A stretch of 64,000 nt of DNA from NCBI GenBank assembly GCA_051745085.1, contig JBNJDR010000004.1, forward strand, positions 23,524 through 87,523. The letters run 5' to 3'. Positions within the stretch are counted from its first letter, which is position 1. Each line of letters begins with the position of its first letter. This document shows positions 37,883 through 45,718 of this stretch, one piece after another. This DNA comes from Halonatronomonas sp051745085 (lineage in GTDB: Bacteria > Bacillota > Halanaerobiia > Halanaerobiales > Halarsenatibacteraceae). Under the pieces are notes generated by a model. That model saw only the letters and a list, made by a program, of their open reading frames with translations, searched no databases and had not been told where the DNA came from. A program made the position numbers and the translations under genes.

Positions 37883-38908
37883 CTACTTTTTGAACTCTAT
37901 GTTTTGCACTATTCCTCTGAGGAGACGGCCTAAAATATCTGACCCTGTTATTACTTTTTTCTCTTCATGCCAGAGCAAAATAATGTCTCTATCAATAACA
38001 TCATCTTCACTATGTTCAGGTTTAACTTTAAATCTTGTAATGAGCTGGCCCAAAGAAATTTCTTCATCCCTTACTATGATTGGTCTATGACAATAATTGA
38101 GAGGCTGAAATAATTCTTGATTAAAAAGAGCATCTCTGATAAATTTATCCGCATTAACTGCTAATTTAGGCTGTTTGTGTTGATCAATTAAGATCACCCA
38201 TTTCTTCCGAGAAGCTTGCATCTTTTTCAAAAATTTATCTGAGATAGTAGGTTTTATATTTGGAAATACTGGCTTTCCCTGTTCAAAATTCAATTGAATA
38301 ATACTTTGAGGGTCTACTGGTTCACCCTCTTCTTTTGCATAAAGATCATCCATGTTAAGAAAATTCATGGCTCCTCTTCCTTCCACCTCCTGTATTTCAG
38401 TCTCGGTTGCTTCTATATGAAGCCTAACTAACTCCTGAAGATCATTTTCAGGCAGATAACTTATGGCCTCTTTACCCAGCCATTGGTCTAAGAAATAGGC
38501 AGTAGGCTTAGCAACTACGTAAAATATAACTTGATAAAATTTTAATACAGGGGTTAATTTGGCCCCGATCTTTAAAGCGTTTCGGCTAAAGTAAGCCTGG
38601 GGAATAATCTCACCTAAAATGGTGATAACAACTGTAGAGAACAGAAAGGCCAATACTCCTGTAAGCACAGAATTAGAAAGCAAAGCCAATAATACATTTA
38701 CAGCCACATTACCCCAAAGGATCGTCACTAAAAGAAAATTAGAGTCTTCTCTTAACTCCATTATCTTCCGGGCATTGTCATTCCCCTTCCCAACCTCAAG
38801 TTCTAATCGTAGTTTACTTACACTGAAGCAAGCTAAATTCAATCCCGACAAAGAGGCTGATTGAGTTAAACAAAGTATTATTCCTAACCAAATTATTATT
38901 AAGTTCAC
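37883..38908 (-). CDS. DUF21 (CNNM-type) membrane protein
   Basis: A 341-residue protein with an N-terminal DUF21/CNNM transmembrane domain (residues 1-160, three or four hydrophobic segments such as SLSGLNLACFSVSKLRLELE, FSTVVITILGEIIPQAYFSRNA). Next is a cytoplasmic part with weak CBS-pair resemblance. The GEIIPQ motif is typical of this family of HlyC/CorC-like magnesium or divalent ion transporters. The CorC C-terminal domain is absent, so it is shorter than most members. Transport function is inferred. It ends just before the tsaE promoter. Confidence 0.82.
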   Translation of the reverse strand: MNLIIIWLGIILCLTQSASLSGLNLACFSVSKLRLELEVGKGNDNARKIMELREDSNFLLVTILWGNVAVNVLLALLSNSVLTGVLAFLFSTVVITILGEIIPQAYFSRNALKIGAKLTPVLKFYQVIFYVVAKPTAYFLDQWLGKEAISYLPENDLQELVRLHIEATETEIQEVEGRGAMNFLNMDDLYAKEEGEPVDPQSIIQLNFEQGKPVFPNIKPTISDKFLKKMQASRKKWVILIDQHKQPKLAVNADKFIRDALFNQELFQPLNYCHRPIIVRDEEISLGQLITRFKVKPEHSEDDVIDRDIILLWHEEKKVITGSDILGRLLRGIVQNIEFKK

Positions 38909-38970
38909 TTATAAACCTCCTTATCACCTATCAATGAATTGATAAATTGAAATATTACACTATATAATAG

Positions 38971-38995
38971 AAAAATCTCCGGAATCCCGGAGATT
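38971..38995 (-). terminator. terminator after SDR gene
   Basis: On the minus strand a 9-base-pair stem (AATCTCCGG with CCGGAGATT, 4-base loop) is followed by TTTTTCTATT. It ends the ferredoxin-SDR transcript, 14 bases after the SDR stop. Confidence 0.9.
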
Positions 38996-39008
38996 GAAAT
39001 GAACAACT

Positions 39009-39800
39009 TTAAAGATTAGAATTACTTTTGCCACCATCGATCGGTATAGAAACACCATTGATATAATTAGAATTAGGCGAGCATAGGAAGGCTACTAAAT
39101 CTCCTAATTTATCAGGATTACCAACTTCACCTACTGGTATACCCTCACTCCAGGAATCTAAGCCTTCCTGATAAGAACTAAATCTACCTTGTTCAATACC
39201 AGCTTGAATTAGATCCTCCATCCTTGAAGTTTCATGCGGGCCAGGCAAAATAGCATTAGCCCGAATGTTCGGTCCTAATTCTTTTGATAAAGTCTTCATC
39301 AATCCAATTACCCCCATCCTGACCGAATTAGACAATACAAGACCCTCTATTGCTTCCTTTGTACTCATAGAAGCAATATTAACTATAGTCCCACCATTAC
39401 CTTCCCGAAGATATGGTAATGATCTTTTAACCAGTCTAACTACGCTCATAACTAACAGATCAAAAGAATGATACCAATCTTTTTCTTCAGTATCTACAAA
39501 CGCAGCAGAAGGCGGCCCGCCAGCAGAAGTTACTAAATGATCAAGCCTATCAAATTTCTCATATGTTTTTTCTACTAAATTTATAATATCTTGCTTTTTG
39601 GTTAAATCACCAGCTATTCCTACAACCTGGGCTGAACTTAATTCATTCAATTTATTTACTGATTCTGCTAATTTATCTTCATCTCGACCATTAATCACCA
39701 CATTTACTTCAGCTGTAAGCAAAGATTTAGCTGCAGCTTTACCTAAACCACTGCTAGAAGCAGTAACTAAAGCGACATTGCCCTTTATATTCAAATCCAT
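39009..39800 (-). CDS. atypical short-chain dehydrogenase/reductase-like protein
   Basis: A 263-residue Rossmann-fold protein. The nucleotide loop is TASSSGLG (residues 13-20) rather than the usual TGxxxGxG, and the strand DHLVTSAGGPP replaces NNAG. The expected catalytic Tyr and Lys of YxxxK are Ser157 and Arg161 (SNSVRMGVIGL), although the IASMS Ser is present. This matches the BKR-like SDR subgroup lacking a perfect catalytic tetrad, so a usual reductase activity is doubtful. It follows a ferredoxin gene by 56 bases and ends before a terminator. Confidence 0.85.
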   Translation of the reverse strand: MDLNIKGNVALVTASSSGLGKAAAKSLLTAEVNVVINGRDEDKLAESVNKLNELSSAQVVGIAGDLTKKQDIINLVEKTYEKFDRLDHLVTSAGGPPSAAFVDTEEKDWYHSFDLLVMSVVRLVKRSLPYLREGNGGTIVNIASMSTKEAIEGLVLSNSVRMGVIGLMKTLSKELGPNIRANAILPGPHETSRMEDLIQAGIEQGRFSSYQEGLDSWSEGIPVGEVGNPDKLGDLVAFLCSPNSNYINGVSIPIDGGKSNSNL

Positions 39801-39856
39801 AGAAGCACCTCCAGGGTTTATTAGTAAAGGGGAGAAAGTACATCATCTAAGTTGGA

Positions 39857-40087
39857 TTATCCATCATCTCCAATTGCATCAACAGGACAAGAAGCTAAAG
39901 CAGAATCGCATTGCTCTTTTTCTTCATCATTTTCTGGTTGCTTAGCCACAAAGGCATAACTGCCATCATCACTCATTTCAAAATTATCTGGTGCTTCTCC
40001 TAAACAAACTTCACAAGCAATACAAGTTTCATCCACGTAATAAGGGCCATCTACGTTCTCAGGCACTTTGCTTTCTACATCTGCCAC
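39857..40087 (-). CDS. [4Fe-4S] ferredoxin, very acidic
   Basis: A 76-residue single-cluster ferredoxin. Cys22, Cys25 and Cys28 lie in TCIACEVC and Cys67 in ASCPVDAIG, with an extra Cys60 (EQCDSA). The pattern resembles the Bacillus/Thermotoga single-cluster type rather than the 2[4Fe-4S] clostridial form. The protein is highly acidic, as in many halophile ferredoxins. The start is GTG after AGGAGG. It is the first gene of a two-gene unit with the SDR-like protein; which enzyme it serves is unknown. Confidence 0.93.
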   Translation of the reverse strand: MADVESKVPENVDGPYYVDETCIACEVCLGEAPDNFEMSDDGSYAFVAKQPENDEEKEQCDSALASCPVDAIGDDG

Positions 40088-40132
40088 AATAAATTCCCTC
40101 CTTTAAAATAGTTGCTTTCTCCCCTTAAAGTC

Positions 40133-40161
40133 ATTTTAGAACAGATATTCAAAAATTACAA
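40133..40161 (-). promoter_or_regulatory. ferredoxin-SDR promoter
   Basis: On the minus strand TTGTAA (40156-40161), 17 bases and TAAAAT (40133-40138) lie 46 bases before the GTG. The region is shared with the divergent thymidylate-synthase-like gene. Confidence 0.65.
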
Positions 40162-40238
40162 GCTGTGCTATAACTATTAACTAATATTGATGAATTATGT
40201 TATAATTAAAACAAATCTTACTATCCAGGAGGGTTATT

Positions 40239-41009
40239 ATGAAATATAAGTTAATCCAGGAAGATACTTTCCCTAAAGTCTGGGAAAAAGCATTACGAAC
40301 ATGCTGGGAAGAGGGAATTAAAATCAAAACTTCTTTAGAAAAAGAAGATGATCCACCTTCTAAAGATATTACTGCTATGCTAGTTGTCACTACCCCCGAA
40401 AAAGAACCCAAGTATCACAGAGCAGCTTTTCCTATGGGCATTAAAGACTTATTGAATTACATTGATGACTTTATTACCGGGAAGAACAAAGATCTTGTTA
40501 AAGAAATCGGTTATACTTATTATGATAGGATACGAAATTATAGTGACCAGCTAAATAATTCTGGTATAGATCAGTTAGATTACGTAGTTAAAACTTTAGA
40601 AGAAACCCCAACTGCTAAAAGAGCTCAAGTAACTGTCTGGAATCCAAAATTAGATATAAACACAGAAAAAGAAGCTCCCGATCTGCAAAGATTATGGTTT
40701 AGAGTCGTTGAAGGAAGACTCAATATGAATGTCCATATGTGCAGTAATGATCTTTTTAAAGCCACTTTTGCTAATATGTTGGCTTTTTTTGAAATGCAAA
40801 AACAAGTAGCCAATGAGCTTAATATCCCGGTTGGTAATTATTGTCATATAGTTGACAGTCTGCACATTAATGGCTCTTATTCTGAAGAAGTTAAAAGCGC
40901 CATTAAAACCCTATCTAATAGAAGTTGGCAAGAAAAAACCTGGACAATCGAAGATATTAAAAATTTCAAAAATGGCACTACTCATACAAGTCTAAAAAAT
41001 CAAAAGTAA
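40239..41009 (+). CDS. thymidylate-synthase-fold protein lacking the catalytic Cys
   Basis: A 256-residue ThyA-like protein. The C-terminal half aligns with thymidylate synthase: EAPDLQRLWFRVVEGRLN, MCSNDLFKATFANM and ELNIPVGNYCHIVDSLHING. Aligned on E. coli ThyA by eye, catalytic Cys146 corresponds to Asp148 and phosphate-binding Arg166 to Cys168. Asn177 and His207 equivalents (Asn179, His209) are kept. It therefore is unlikely to make dTMP by the usual mechanism. It has its own AGGAGGG ribosome site and a terminator after it. The true reaction is unknown; a non-dUMP substrate or a regulatory role are possible. Confidence 0.75.
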   Translation: MKYKLIQEDTFPKVWEKALRTCWEEGIKIKTSLEKEDDPPSKDITAMLVVTTPEKEPKYHRAAFPMGIKDLLNYIDDFITGKNKDLVKEIGYTYYDRIRNYSDQLNNSGIDQLDYVVKTLEETPTAKRAQVTVWNPKLDINTEKEAPDLQRLWFRVVEGRLNMNVHMCSNDLFKATFANMLAFFEMQKQVANELNIPVGNYCHIVDSLHINGSYSEEVKSAIKTLSNRSWQEKTWTIEDIKNFKNGTTHTSLKNQK

Positions 41010-41060
41010 ATAATCATACTGTTTTTATATAGGAAAGAGATGTTATAGCCTCAAACTAAA

Positions 41061-41091
41061 AAACTCCAGTTTAATAAACTGGAGTTTTTTT
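41061..41091 (+). terminator. bidirectional terminator between convergent genes
   Basis: A 13-base-pair stem (AAACTCCAGTTTA with TAAACTGGAGTTT, 41061-41073 and 41075-41087) has seven T on plus and a T run on minus. It serves the thymidylate-synthase-like gene and the convergent macro-domain gene. Confidence 0.93.
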
Positions 41092-41102
41092 AAAAGAAAT
41101 CT

Positions 41103-41639
41103 TTACGAAAACATCTTTTGAGCGACTTTTTGATAGGCGTTAAAATGAACTTGCTTAAATAAAACAAATCTAATCAGTTTTACGTAATCTAATTGAATAA
41201 AATATTCCTGAATTGACTCCAATGCTATTTCAGCAGCTTCCTTAAGAGGATAACCAGAATTCCCAGTAGAAATCGAAGGAAATCCAATCGACACTATCTT
41301 ATTTTCTTCTGCTAATTTAAGACTATTTTGATAACATTGTCTTAATAATTCATCTGCTGCTTCATCTTCACCATATACAGGACCAACACTATGAATTATA
41401 AAATCATTATGAAGATTATGCCCCTGAGTTATTACCGCCTCTCCAGGTCTAATCGGAGCGAGGGTCCGACATTCTTTCTCTAAATCAGGCCCAGCGGTAT
41501 TGTGGATAGCTCCAGCAACTCCACTGCCTGTAATTAAATGGGGATTAGCTGAGTTAACTACTGCTATTAAATCTGGCTGCTTTACTATATTCCCTTTCAC
41601 AAACTCGATAGTAATTCCATCTATATTAATCTTATACAT
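41103..41639 (-). CDS. macro-domain protein (MacroD-like), copy 1
   Basis: A 178-residue protein with the ADP-ribose-binding macro fold. VVNSANPHLITGSGVAGAIH matches the NAAN...GGGGVDGAIH binding and catalytic region with changes (NSAN, GSG), and FPSISTGNSGYPLKEAAEIA matches the later loop. It may hydrolyse O-acetyl-ADP-ribose or mono-ADP-ribosylated protein, or only bind. The ATG at 41639 is chosen because GGAGG lies 8 bases upstream. Its paralogue lies at 42051-42587, with an ArsR gene between them. Confidence 0.87.
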   Translation of the reverse strand: MYKINIDGITIEFVKGNIVKQPDLIAVVNSANPHLITGSGVAGAIHNTAGPDLEKECRTLAPIRPGEAVITQGHNLHNDFIIHSVGPVYGEDEAADELLRQCYQNSLKLAEENKIVSIGFPSISTGNSGYPLKEAAEIALESIQEYFIQLDYVKLIRFVLFKQVHFNAYQKVAQKMFS

Positions 41640-41677
41640 TCCTGTAACCTCCAAAATTTATTTATAAACATTTTTAG

Positions 41678-41974
41678 TTATGATAAAAGATGATCGAATA
41701 ATTTTTGAAATTCTCCCACGGTCTCTTTATTTAAACAATAACATGTTCTAGGTCCATTTACTTGACCGATTATCCAACCTGCTTTTTTTAATATTTTTAA
41801 ATGCTGCGATACGGTAGCTTGAGCAATGGGAAGTTCTTCTACAATATCTCCAACCATACACTTATCGTTTTCTGGTTGACGAGCTAAAAATTTAATTATT
41901 TCTACTCTATTTTGATGGCCAAGAGCTTTGGCCAATTCCGCAAAATTTCCTTGCGATAATTTTTTTTCCGGCAT
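41678..41974 (-). CDS. ArsR-family transcription regulator
   Basis: A 98-residue winged-helix protein: AKALGHQNRVEIIKFLAR, a metal-site-like region DKCMVGDIVEELPIAQATVSQHLKILKKAG (split: recognition helix is QATVSQHLKIL) and GPRTCYCLNKE. The ELCVCDL metal motif of ArsR/SmtB is not present; Cys residues near 37 and 81-83 could still sense metal or redox. The ATG at 41974 follows GAGGTGG. It sits between two macro-domain genes on the same strand, 38 bases before copy 1 and 76 bases after copy 2, so it probably controls this set. Confidence 0.87.
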   Translation of the reverse strand: MPEKKLSQGNFAELAKALGHQNRVEIIKFLARQPENDKCMVGDIVEELPIAQATVSQHLKILKKAGWIIGQVNGPRTCYCLNKETVGEFQKLFDHLLS

Positions 41975-42050
41975 ATAAACCACCTCTTATTAATTATACC
42001 ATATTTAATCGTAATTTAACAATAATTAAAAATGTTTTATCAAATTTTAT

Positions 42051-42587
42051 TTAGGCAAATATTTCTTCAGCTTTATTTTTAAAAACATCAAAATCAGTTT
42101 GATCAACCAATACCAACCTTATCTTCTTTATCTTATTCAATTTAATCATAGTACTTTGGATCGTTTGCAAAATAACCTCGGCTGCTTCAGCAAGGGGATA
42201 ACCAAAAGCTCCCGTAGATATGGCTGGAAAACCAATCGATTCTAACTTGTTTTCTTCTGCTAATATAAGACAATTGTTAATTGAAGCAGCCAATAATCTA
42301 TCTTCAGGCTTGTCCCGCCCATAAACTGGCCCAAGAGTGTGAACAATATAATCATTTTCTAATTTAAAACTTTCCGTCACGACAGCCTCTCCTGGCTGGA
42401 TAGGAGCAAGAGGGCGACATGCTTTATCCAATTCAGGGCCTGCCGCTTTATGAATTGCCCCCGCAACACCACCACCTGGCCTAAGTTCAGCATTAGCAGC
42501 ATTAACAACAGCATCCAAATCAGATTGATTAACGATATTACCTTTGGTAATTTCTAAAGTTATATTAAATTTAGTAATTGAATACAT
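42051..42587 (-). CDS. macro-domain protein (MacroD-like), copy 2
   Basis: A 178-residue macro-domain protein closely similar to copy 1 (41103-41639). VVNAANAELRPGGGVAGAIH keeps the canonical NAAN and GGGV residues, and FPAISTGAFGYPLAEAAEV is the late loop. It is therefore the more likely active ADP-ribose hydrolase of the pair. The ATG at 42587 follows AGAGGTGA; an upstream GTG is less likely. It is the first gene of the macro-ArsR-macro set. Confidence 0.9.
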   Translation of the reverse strand: MYSITKFNITLEITKGNIVNQSDLDAVVNAANAELRPGGGVAGAIHKAAGPELDKACRPLAPIQPGEAVVTESFKLENDYIVHTLGPVYGRDKPEDRLLAASINNCLILAEENKLESIGFPAISTGAFGYPLAEAAEVILQTIQSTMIKLNKIKKIRLVLVDQTDFDVFKNKAEEIFA

Positions 42588-42783
42588 CGAAATCACCTCT
42601 AATATTATTATAACAGATCCACTTTCCCATCAAAACTATATAAATAAAAAAACTCATATTATGGAATTTTCTATAAGAAAAATTATTTTATATTATTAAA
42701 TATTTAAAATAAATACTTCATTCGTTTTGCAGGGAATTACGAGGAATATGTTGAATAATATTTATATTGAAGGAGGAACTAAA

Positions 42784-43650
42784 ATGAATATTGGCTTATT
42801 AACTGATAGCACATCAGATTTACCAAAAAACTTAATTGAAAAATATGATATCCAGATAATACCTTTGAACGTAAATTTCGGGGAAGATACTTACATAGAT
42901 GGTGTTGACATAACTCCTGAAGCTTTTTTCGATAAAACTGAGAATAGCAGTATTATTCCACAGACATCTATGCCTTCTGTTGGGAAATTCATAAATAAAT
43001 ATCAAGAGATGGCAAAAAAATATGACGCCATAATATCAATCCATTTATCCGAAGGTCTGAGCGGCACATTAAATTCTGCTAAAATGGCTGCAAAACAAAT
43101 TAAGGAAGCCGAAATCTACCCTATTGATTCAAGCTCTATTTCCCTCGGTCTTGGTTTCCAGGTATTATTAGCAGCCAAACTAATTCAGGCCGGTGAATCA
43201 GTAAATAGTATTAAAACTCAATTAGAACAGGCTAAAGACAATTTATTTTTATATTTTACAGTTGAAGACCTAACTTACATGAAAGAGGGAGGGAGAATCG
43301 GTAAAGCCCAGGCATTTATCGGTGGTATCCTTAAAATTAATCCGATTATTTCAATAAGTACTAAAACAGGTCAAGTAGAACCTCTTGATAAAACCAGAGG
43401 AAAAAAAAGAACTATGCAAAAAATGTTAGATATTGCTAAGCAAAAATTAAAAAACTCTAATTCTGCCTGGCTTGGATTTGCCCATGGCAACCGCGAAAAT
43501 GATATGGTTAAATTCAAAGATGATCTTTTAGAAATTTCAAATACCCAATTAAATATTGAAACAGAAATATTCACCACTAGGATTAGTGCCACCTTAGGAT
43601 GTCATGTAGGGCCTTCTGTATTTGCTGGCTTTATACTTGTTCGAGATTAA
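42784..43650 (+). CDS. DegV family fatty-acid-binding protein
   Basis: A 288-residue DegV protein. IGLLTDSTSDLPKNLIEKYDI, FGEDTYIDGVDITPEAFF, TSMPSVGKFINKYQ, SIHLSEGLSGTLNSAKMAA and YFTVEDLTYMKEGGRIGKAQ are the family motifs. DegV proteins bind fatty acids; in Gram-positives the FakB subfamily presents them to FakA for phosphorylation. FakA is not in the window. The ATG at 42784 is chosen because AGGAGG lies just upstream; an ATG 57 bases earlier would add 19 residues unlike the family. Confidence 0.92.
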   Translation: MNIGLLTDSTSDLPKNLIEKYDIQIIPLNVNFGEDTYIDGVDITPEAFFDKTENSSIIPQTSMPSVGKFINKYQEMAKKYDAIISIHLSEGLSGTLNSAKMAAKQIKEAEIYPIDSSSISLGLGFQVLLAAKLIQAGESVNSIKTQLEQAKDNLFLYFTVEDLTYMKEGGRIGKAQAFIGGILKINPIISISTKTGQVEPLDKTRGKKRTMQKMLDIAKQKLKNSNSAWLGFAHGNRENDMVKFKDDLLEISNTQLNIETEIFTTRISATLGCHVGPSVFAGFILVRD

Positions 43651-43663
43651 GATGCATGTTAAT

Positions 43664-43786
43664 TCACTCTGGAGCAAACTGTTTTCCAGCCCCTTCTTTT
43701 ATTTCATAATATATCCAGTGGGTAGTTTTTCCTCCGATTGAGCAAAGACGATAATAAATTAATCCCCACAGTGTGACTACAACCAT
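43664..43786 (-). pseudogene. possible small membrane ORF or gene remnant
   Basis: In the 278-base gap between degV and the YihY-like gene, the minus strand has a 40-codon ORF with one hydrophobic segment (VVVTLWGLIYYRLCSIGG) and a tail ending GAGKQFAPE. No good ribosome site or promoter is seen. In another frame just upstream a run reads EELDKLMRKDKIHSI before a stop, suggesting frame-shifted remains of a longer gene. It may instead be a tiny functional peptide. Identity is unknown. Confidence 0.3.
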
Positions 43787-43928
43787 CAATAACCAACTTC
43801 AAGTCGTTTAAATCTACCATCAGCAAATTGAGTGGATTTTGTCTTTCCGCATCAACTTATCTAATTCTTCCTAGCCATTATCTATATTAAAGAATTATTA
43901 TATAAAGTTATTGTGAGGTGAAAAAATA

Positions 43929-45218
43929 ATGCTAGAACAAATAAGCTATAAAATTAAAAATATGTTCCAATTAAATTGGAAACTATTCATCATAAAGATA
44001 TTTGAGAAATCTAGAGATAGTAATATTTTTGTCCATGCAATGAGTTTAGTTTACACAACTCTATTATCTTTTGTCCCTTTTTTAATATTCTCTTTTTATA
44101 TATTAACTCTTTTCAACTTCTTTGGCGGAGTTGAAAATATAATTCAGCAATTACAAGAATTAATCTTAAATAATTTAGCCGCGGGAACAGGCGAAGCTTT
44201 ACTTGAATATTTAGAAAAATATGTAACAGGGGTGCAAATTGAACAATTAGGGGTAATAAGTTTTATAACTCTTGTAGTGGTGGTTATATTTCTTTTAGCT
44301 CGAGTAGAAATCACTTTTAATATTATTTGGTCAGTTGAAAAGCATCGAGATTTATTTAAACGTTTCGTTGCATTTTGGACCTTTATTACTTTAGGCACTT
44401 TCATTGTAACCTTATTTTTAAGTCTAACCTTCACCTTTTTAGATGCATATTTTAGCCCAGAAATTTCCGGATCGCAATTAGATGACAGTAGTATTTTTAA
44501 TTTAATTACATTTAGTCTAAATTTCTTTGTTTTTATATTTGCATATTACTTCATTCCAAACACAGATGTAGAAGCAAAATCTGCAATATTCGGGGGAATA
44601 ATTAGTGGTACACTTTTTATTTTAAGCCGGGGGTTATATAGTTTTTACACTAGAAATATAGTTACTTATAGTCAAATCTATGGGTCTTTATCAATGATAC
44701 CAATATTTTTAATCTGGCTCTATATAATCTGGTTGATCGCCTTATTTGGAGCTGTAATTTCAAATGTTTTTCAACAGAGAGATAATTTGAGTTATATTAA
44801 TAGCCAGGAACAAATCAAAGGCGGATTGCAGGAATTAATTCCAATGGCTATTTTGATTATCCTTTATAAAAACTTTCTTAAACAAAAAAGTCGAGGAGTG
44901 GAATATAAAGAGTTAATTTATAAAATTAAATTACCTGAGAGAGAAATAAAGGAAAGATTAGATAAAATGAAAGAAGATAATTTAGTAGCTGAAACAAAAG
45001 AAGGGAAATTTATACCTCTGACTTCAGTGAAAAATTTATCTTTATGGTCGGTCAGTGATACTATTATTTTTACAAAAGATCTTCAGATAGAAAAGGTATT
45101 TAATGATGAAGAAATGCAGCAGGTTTATAAATATTTTGAAGATGGATTAAAAAATAACTTAGACAAGATAACTATAGAAGATGTGGTTACCCATGCTGAA
45201 GAAAGAGATTACCAGTAA
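43929..45218 (+). CDS. YihY/BrkB-type membrane protein with C-terminal helical domain
   Basis: A 429-residue membrane protein. The first 285 residues carry about six hydrophobic segments and the family text VHAMSLVYTTLLSFVPFLIF and LFGAVISNVF. Residues about 290-429 are soluble with a winged-helix-like stretch (GVEYKELIYKIKLPEREIKERL). The family was wrongly annotated as ribonuclease BN in the past; its function is unclear and a transport or envelope role is likely. It is alone on the plus strand with GAGGTG ahead of the ATG. Confidence 0.88.
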   Translation: MLEQISYKIKNMFQLNWKLFIIKIFEKSRDSNIFVHAMSLVYTTLLSFVPFLIFSFYILTLFNFFGGVENIIQQLQELILNNLAAGTGEALLEYLEKYVTGVQIEQLGVISFITLVVVVIFLLARVEITFNIIWSVEKHRDLFKRFVAFWTFITLGTFIVTLFLSLTFTFLDAYFSPEISGSQLDDSSIFNLITFSLNFFVFIFAYYFIPNTDVEAKSAIFGGIISGTLFILSRGLYSFYTRNIVTYSQIYGSLSMIPIFLIWLYIIWLIALFGAVISNVFQQRDNLSYINSQEQIKGGLQELIPMAILIILYKNFLKQKSRGVEYKELIYKIKLPEREIKERLDKMKEDNLVAETKEGKFIPLTSVKNLSLWSVSDTIIFTKDLQIEKVFNDEEMQQVYKYFEDGLKNNLDKITIEDVVTHAEERDYQ

Positions 45219-45287
45219 ATAAAATGGTGAACTTGATATAATAGCTAAAAGCTTTAAATATGCACATATGGTTCATCCTAGAAAAGA

Positions 45288-45314
45288 TTAAGCCCGCCAA
45301 AAAGACGGGCTTAA
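45288..45314 (-). terminator. terminator-like hairpin after small lipoprotein
   Basis: A 9-base-pair stem (TTAAGCCCG with CGGGCTTAA) with TCTTTTCT on the minus strand lies 39 bases after the lipoprotein stop. The plus side lacks a T run, so minus is preferred. Confidence 0.65.
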
Positions 45315-45353
45315 AAACCATTATAATTCTGAAAATAGAAGAAGTCTATTTTG

Positions 45354-45554
45354 TTAACTATAAGCGTATATTTGCAAATTGTATGCTACTAACTCTTCAG
45401 AAATTTCATTTTCCATACCAAAGTCATCATCTGCTGGAGCTTCTTCTTCTAACTCTTCAAATTCTTCTTCATCAGGAACACCACATGCTACAGTCCCAAA
45501 CACAACTAATGTTAAAACAAGACCTAAGATAATTAACTTTTGATATTTTCTCAT
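45354..45554 (-). CDS. small acidic lipoprotein
   Basis: A 66-residue protein with a lipoprotein signal: basic MRKYQK, hydrophobic LIILGLVLTLVVFG and a lipobox-like GTVAC, with Cys near residue 24. The mature part is very acidic (DEEEFEELEEEAPADDD) and ends without further structure. No family is recognised. The ATG at 45554 is chosen because GGAGGT lies seven bases upstream; an apparent upstream GTG falls inside that site. It is likely attached to the outer face of the membrane. Confidence 0.72.
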   Translation of the reverse strand: MRKYQKLIILGLVLTLVVFGTVACGVPDEEEFEELEEEAPADDDFGMENEISEELVAYNLQIYAYS

Positions 45555-45718
45555 TTTTGGCACCTCCAGGAAGAATTTTGTCTTTTTATTTTACATATTA
45601 AGTATACTCCTTAAATTTGTTAATCCTTTGGCCAAAGTATAGTCATTATTAGATTTATATTTGACTGTTTTTTAAAATAAATGTGTTGATTTTATGAATT
45701 TATGTGCTTTTGTAATTT

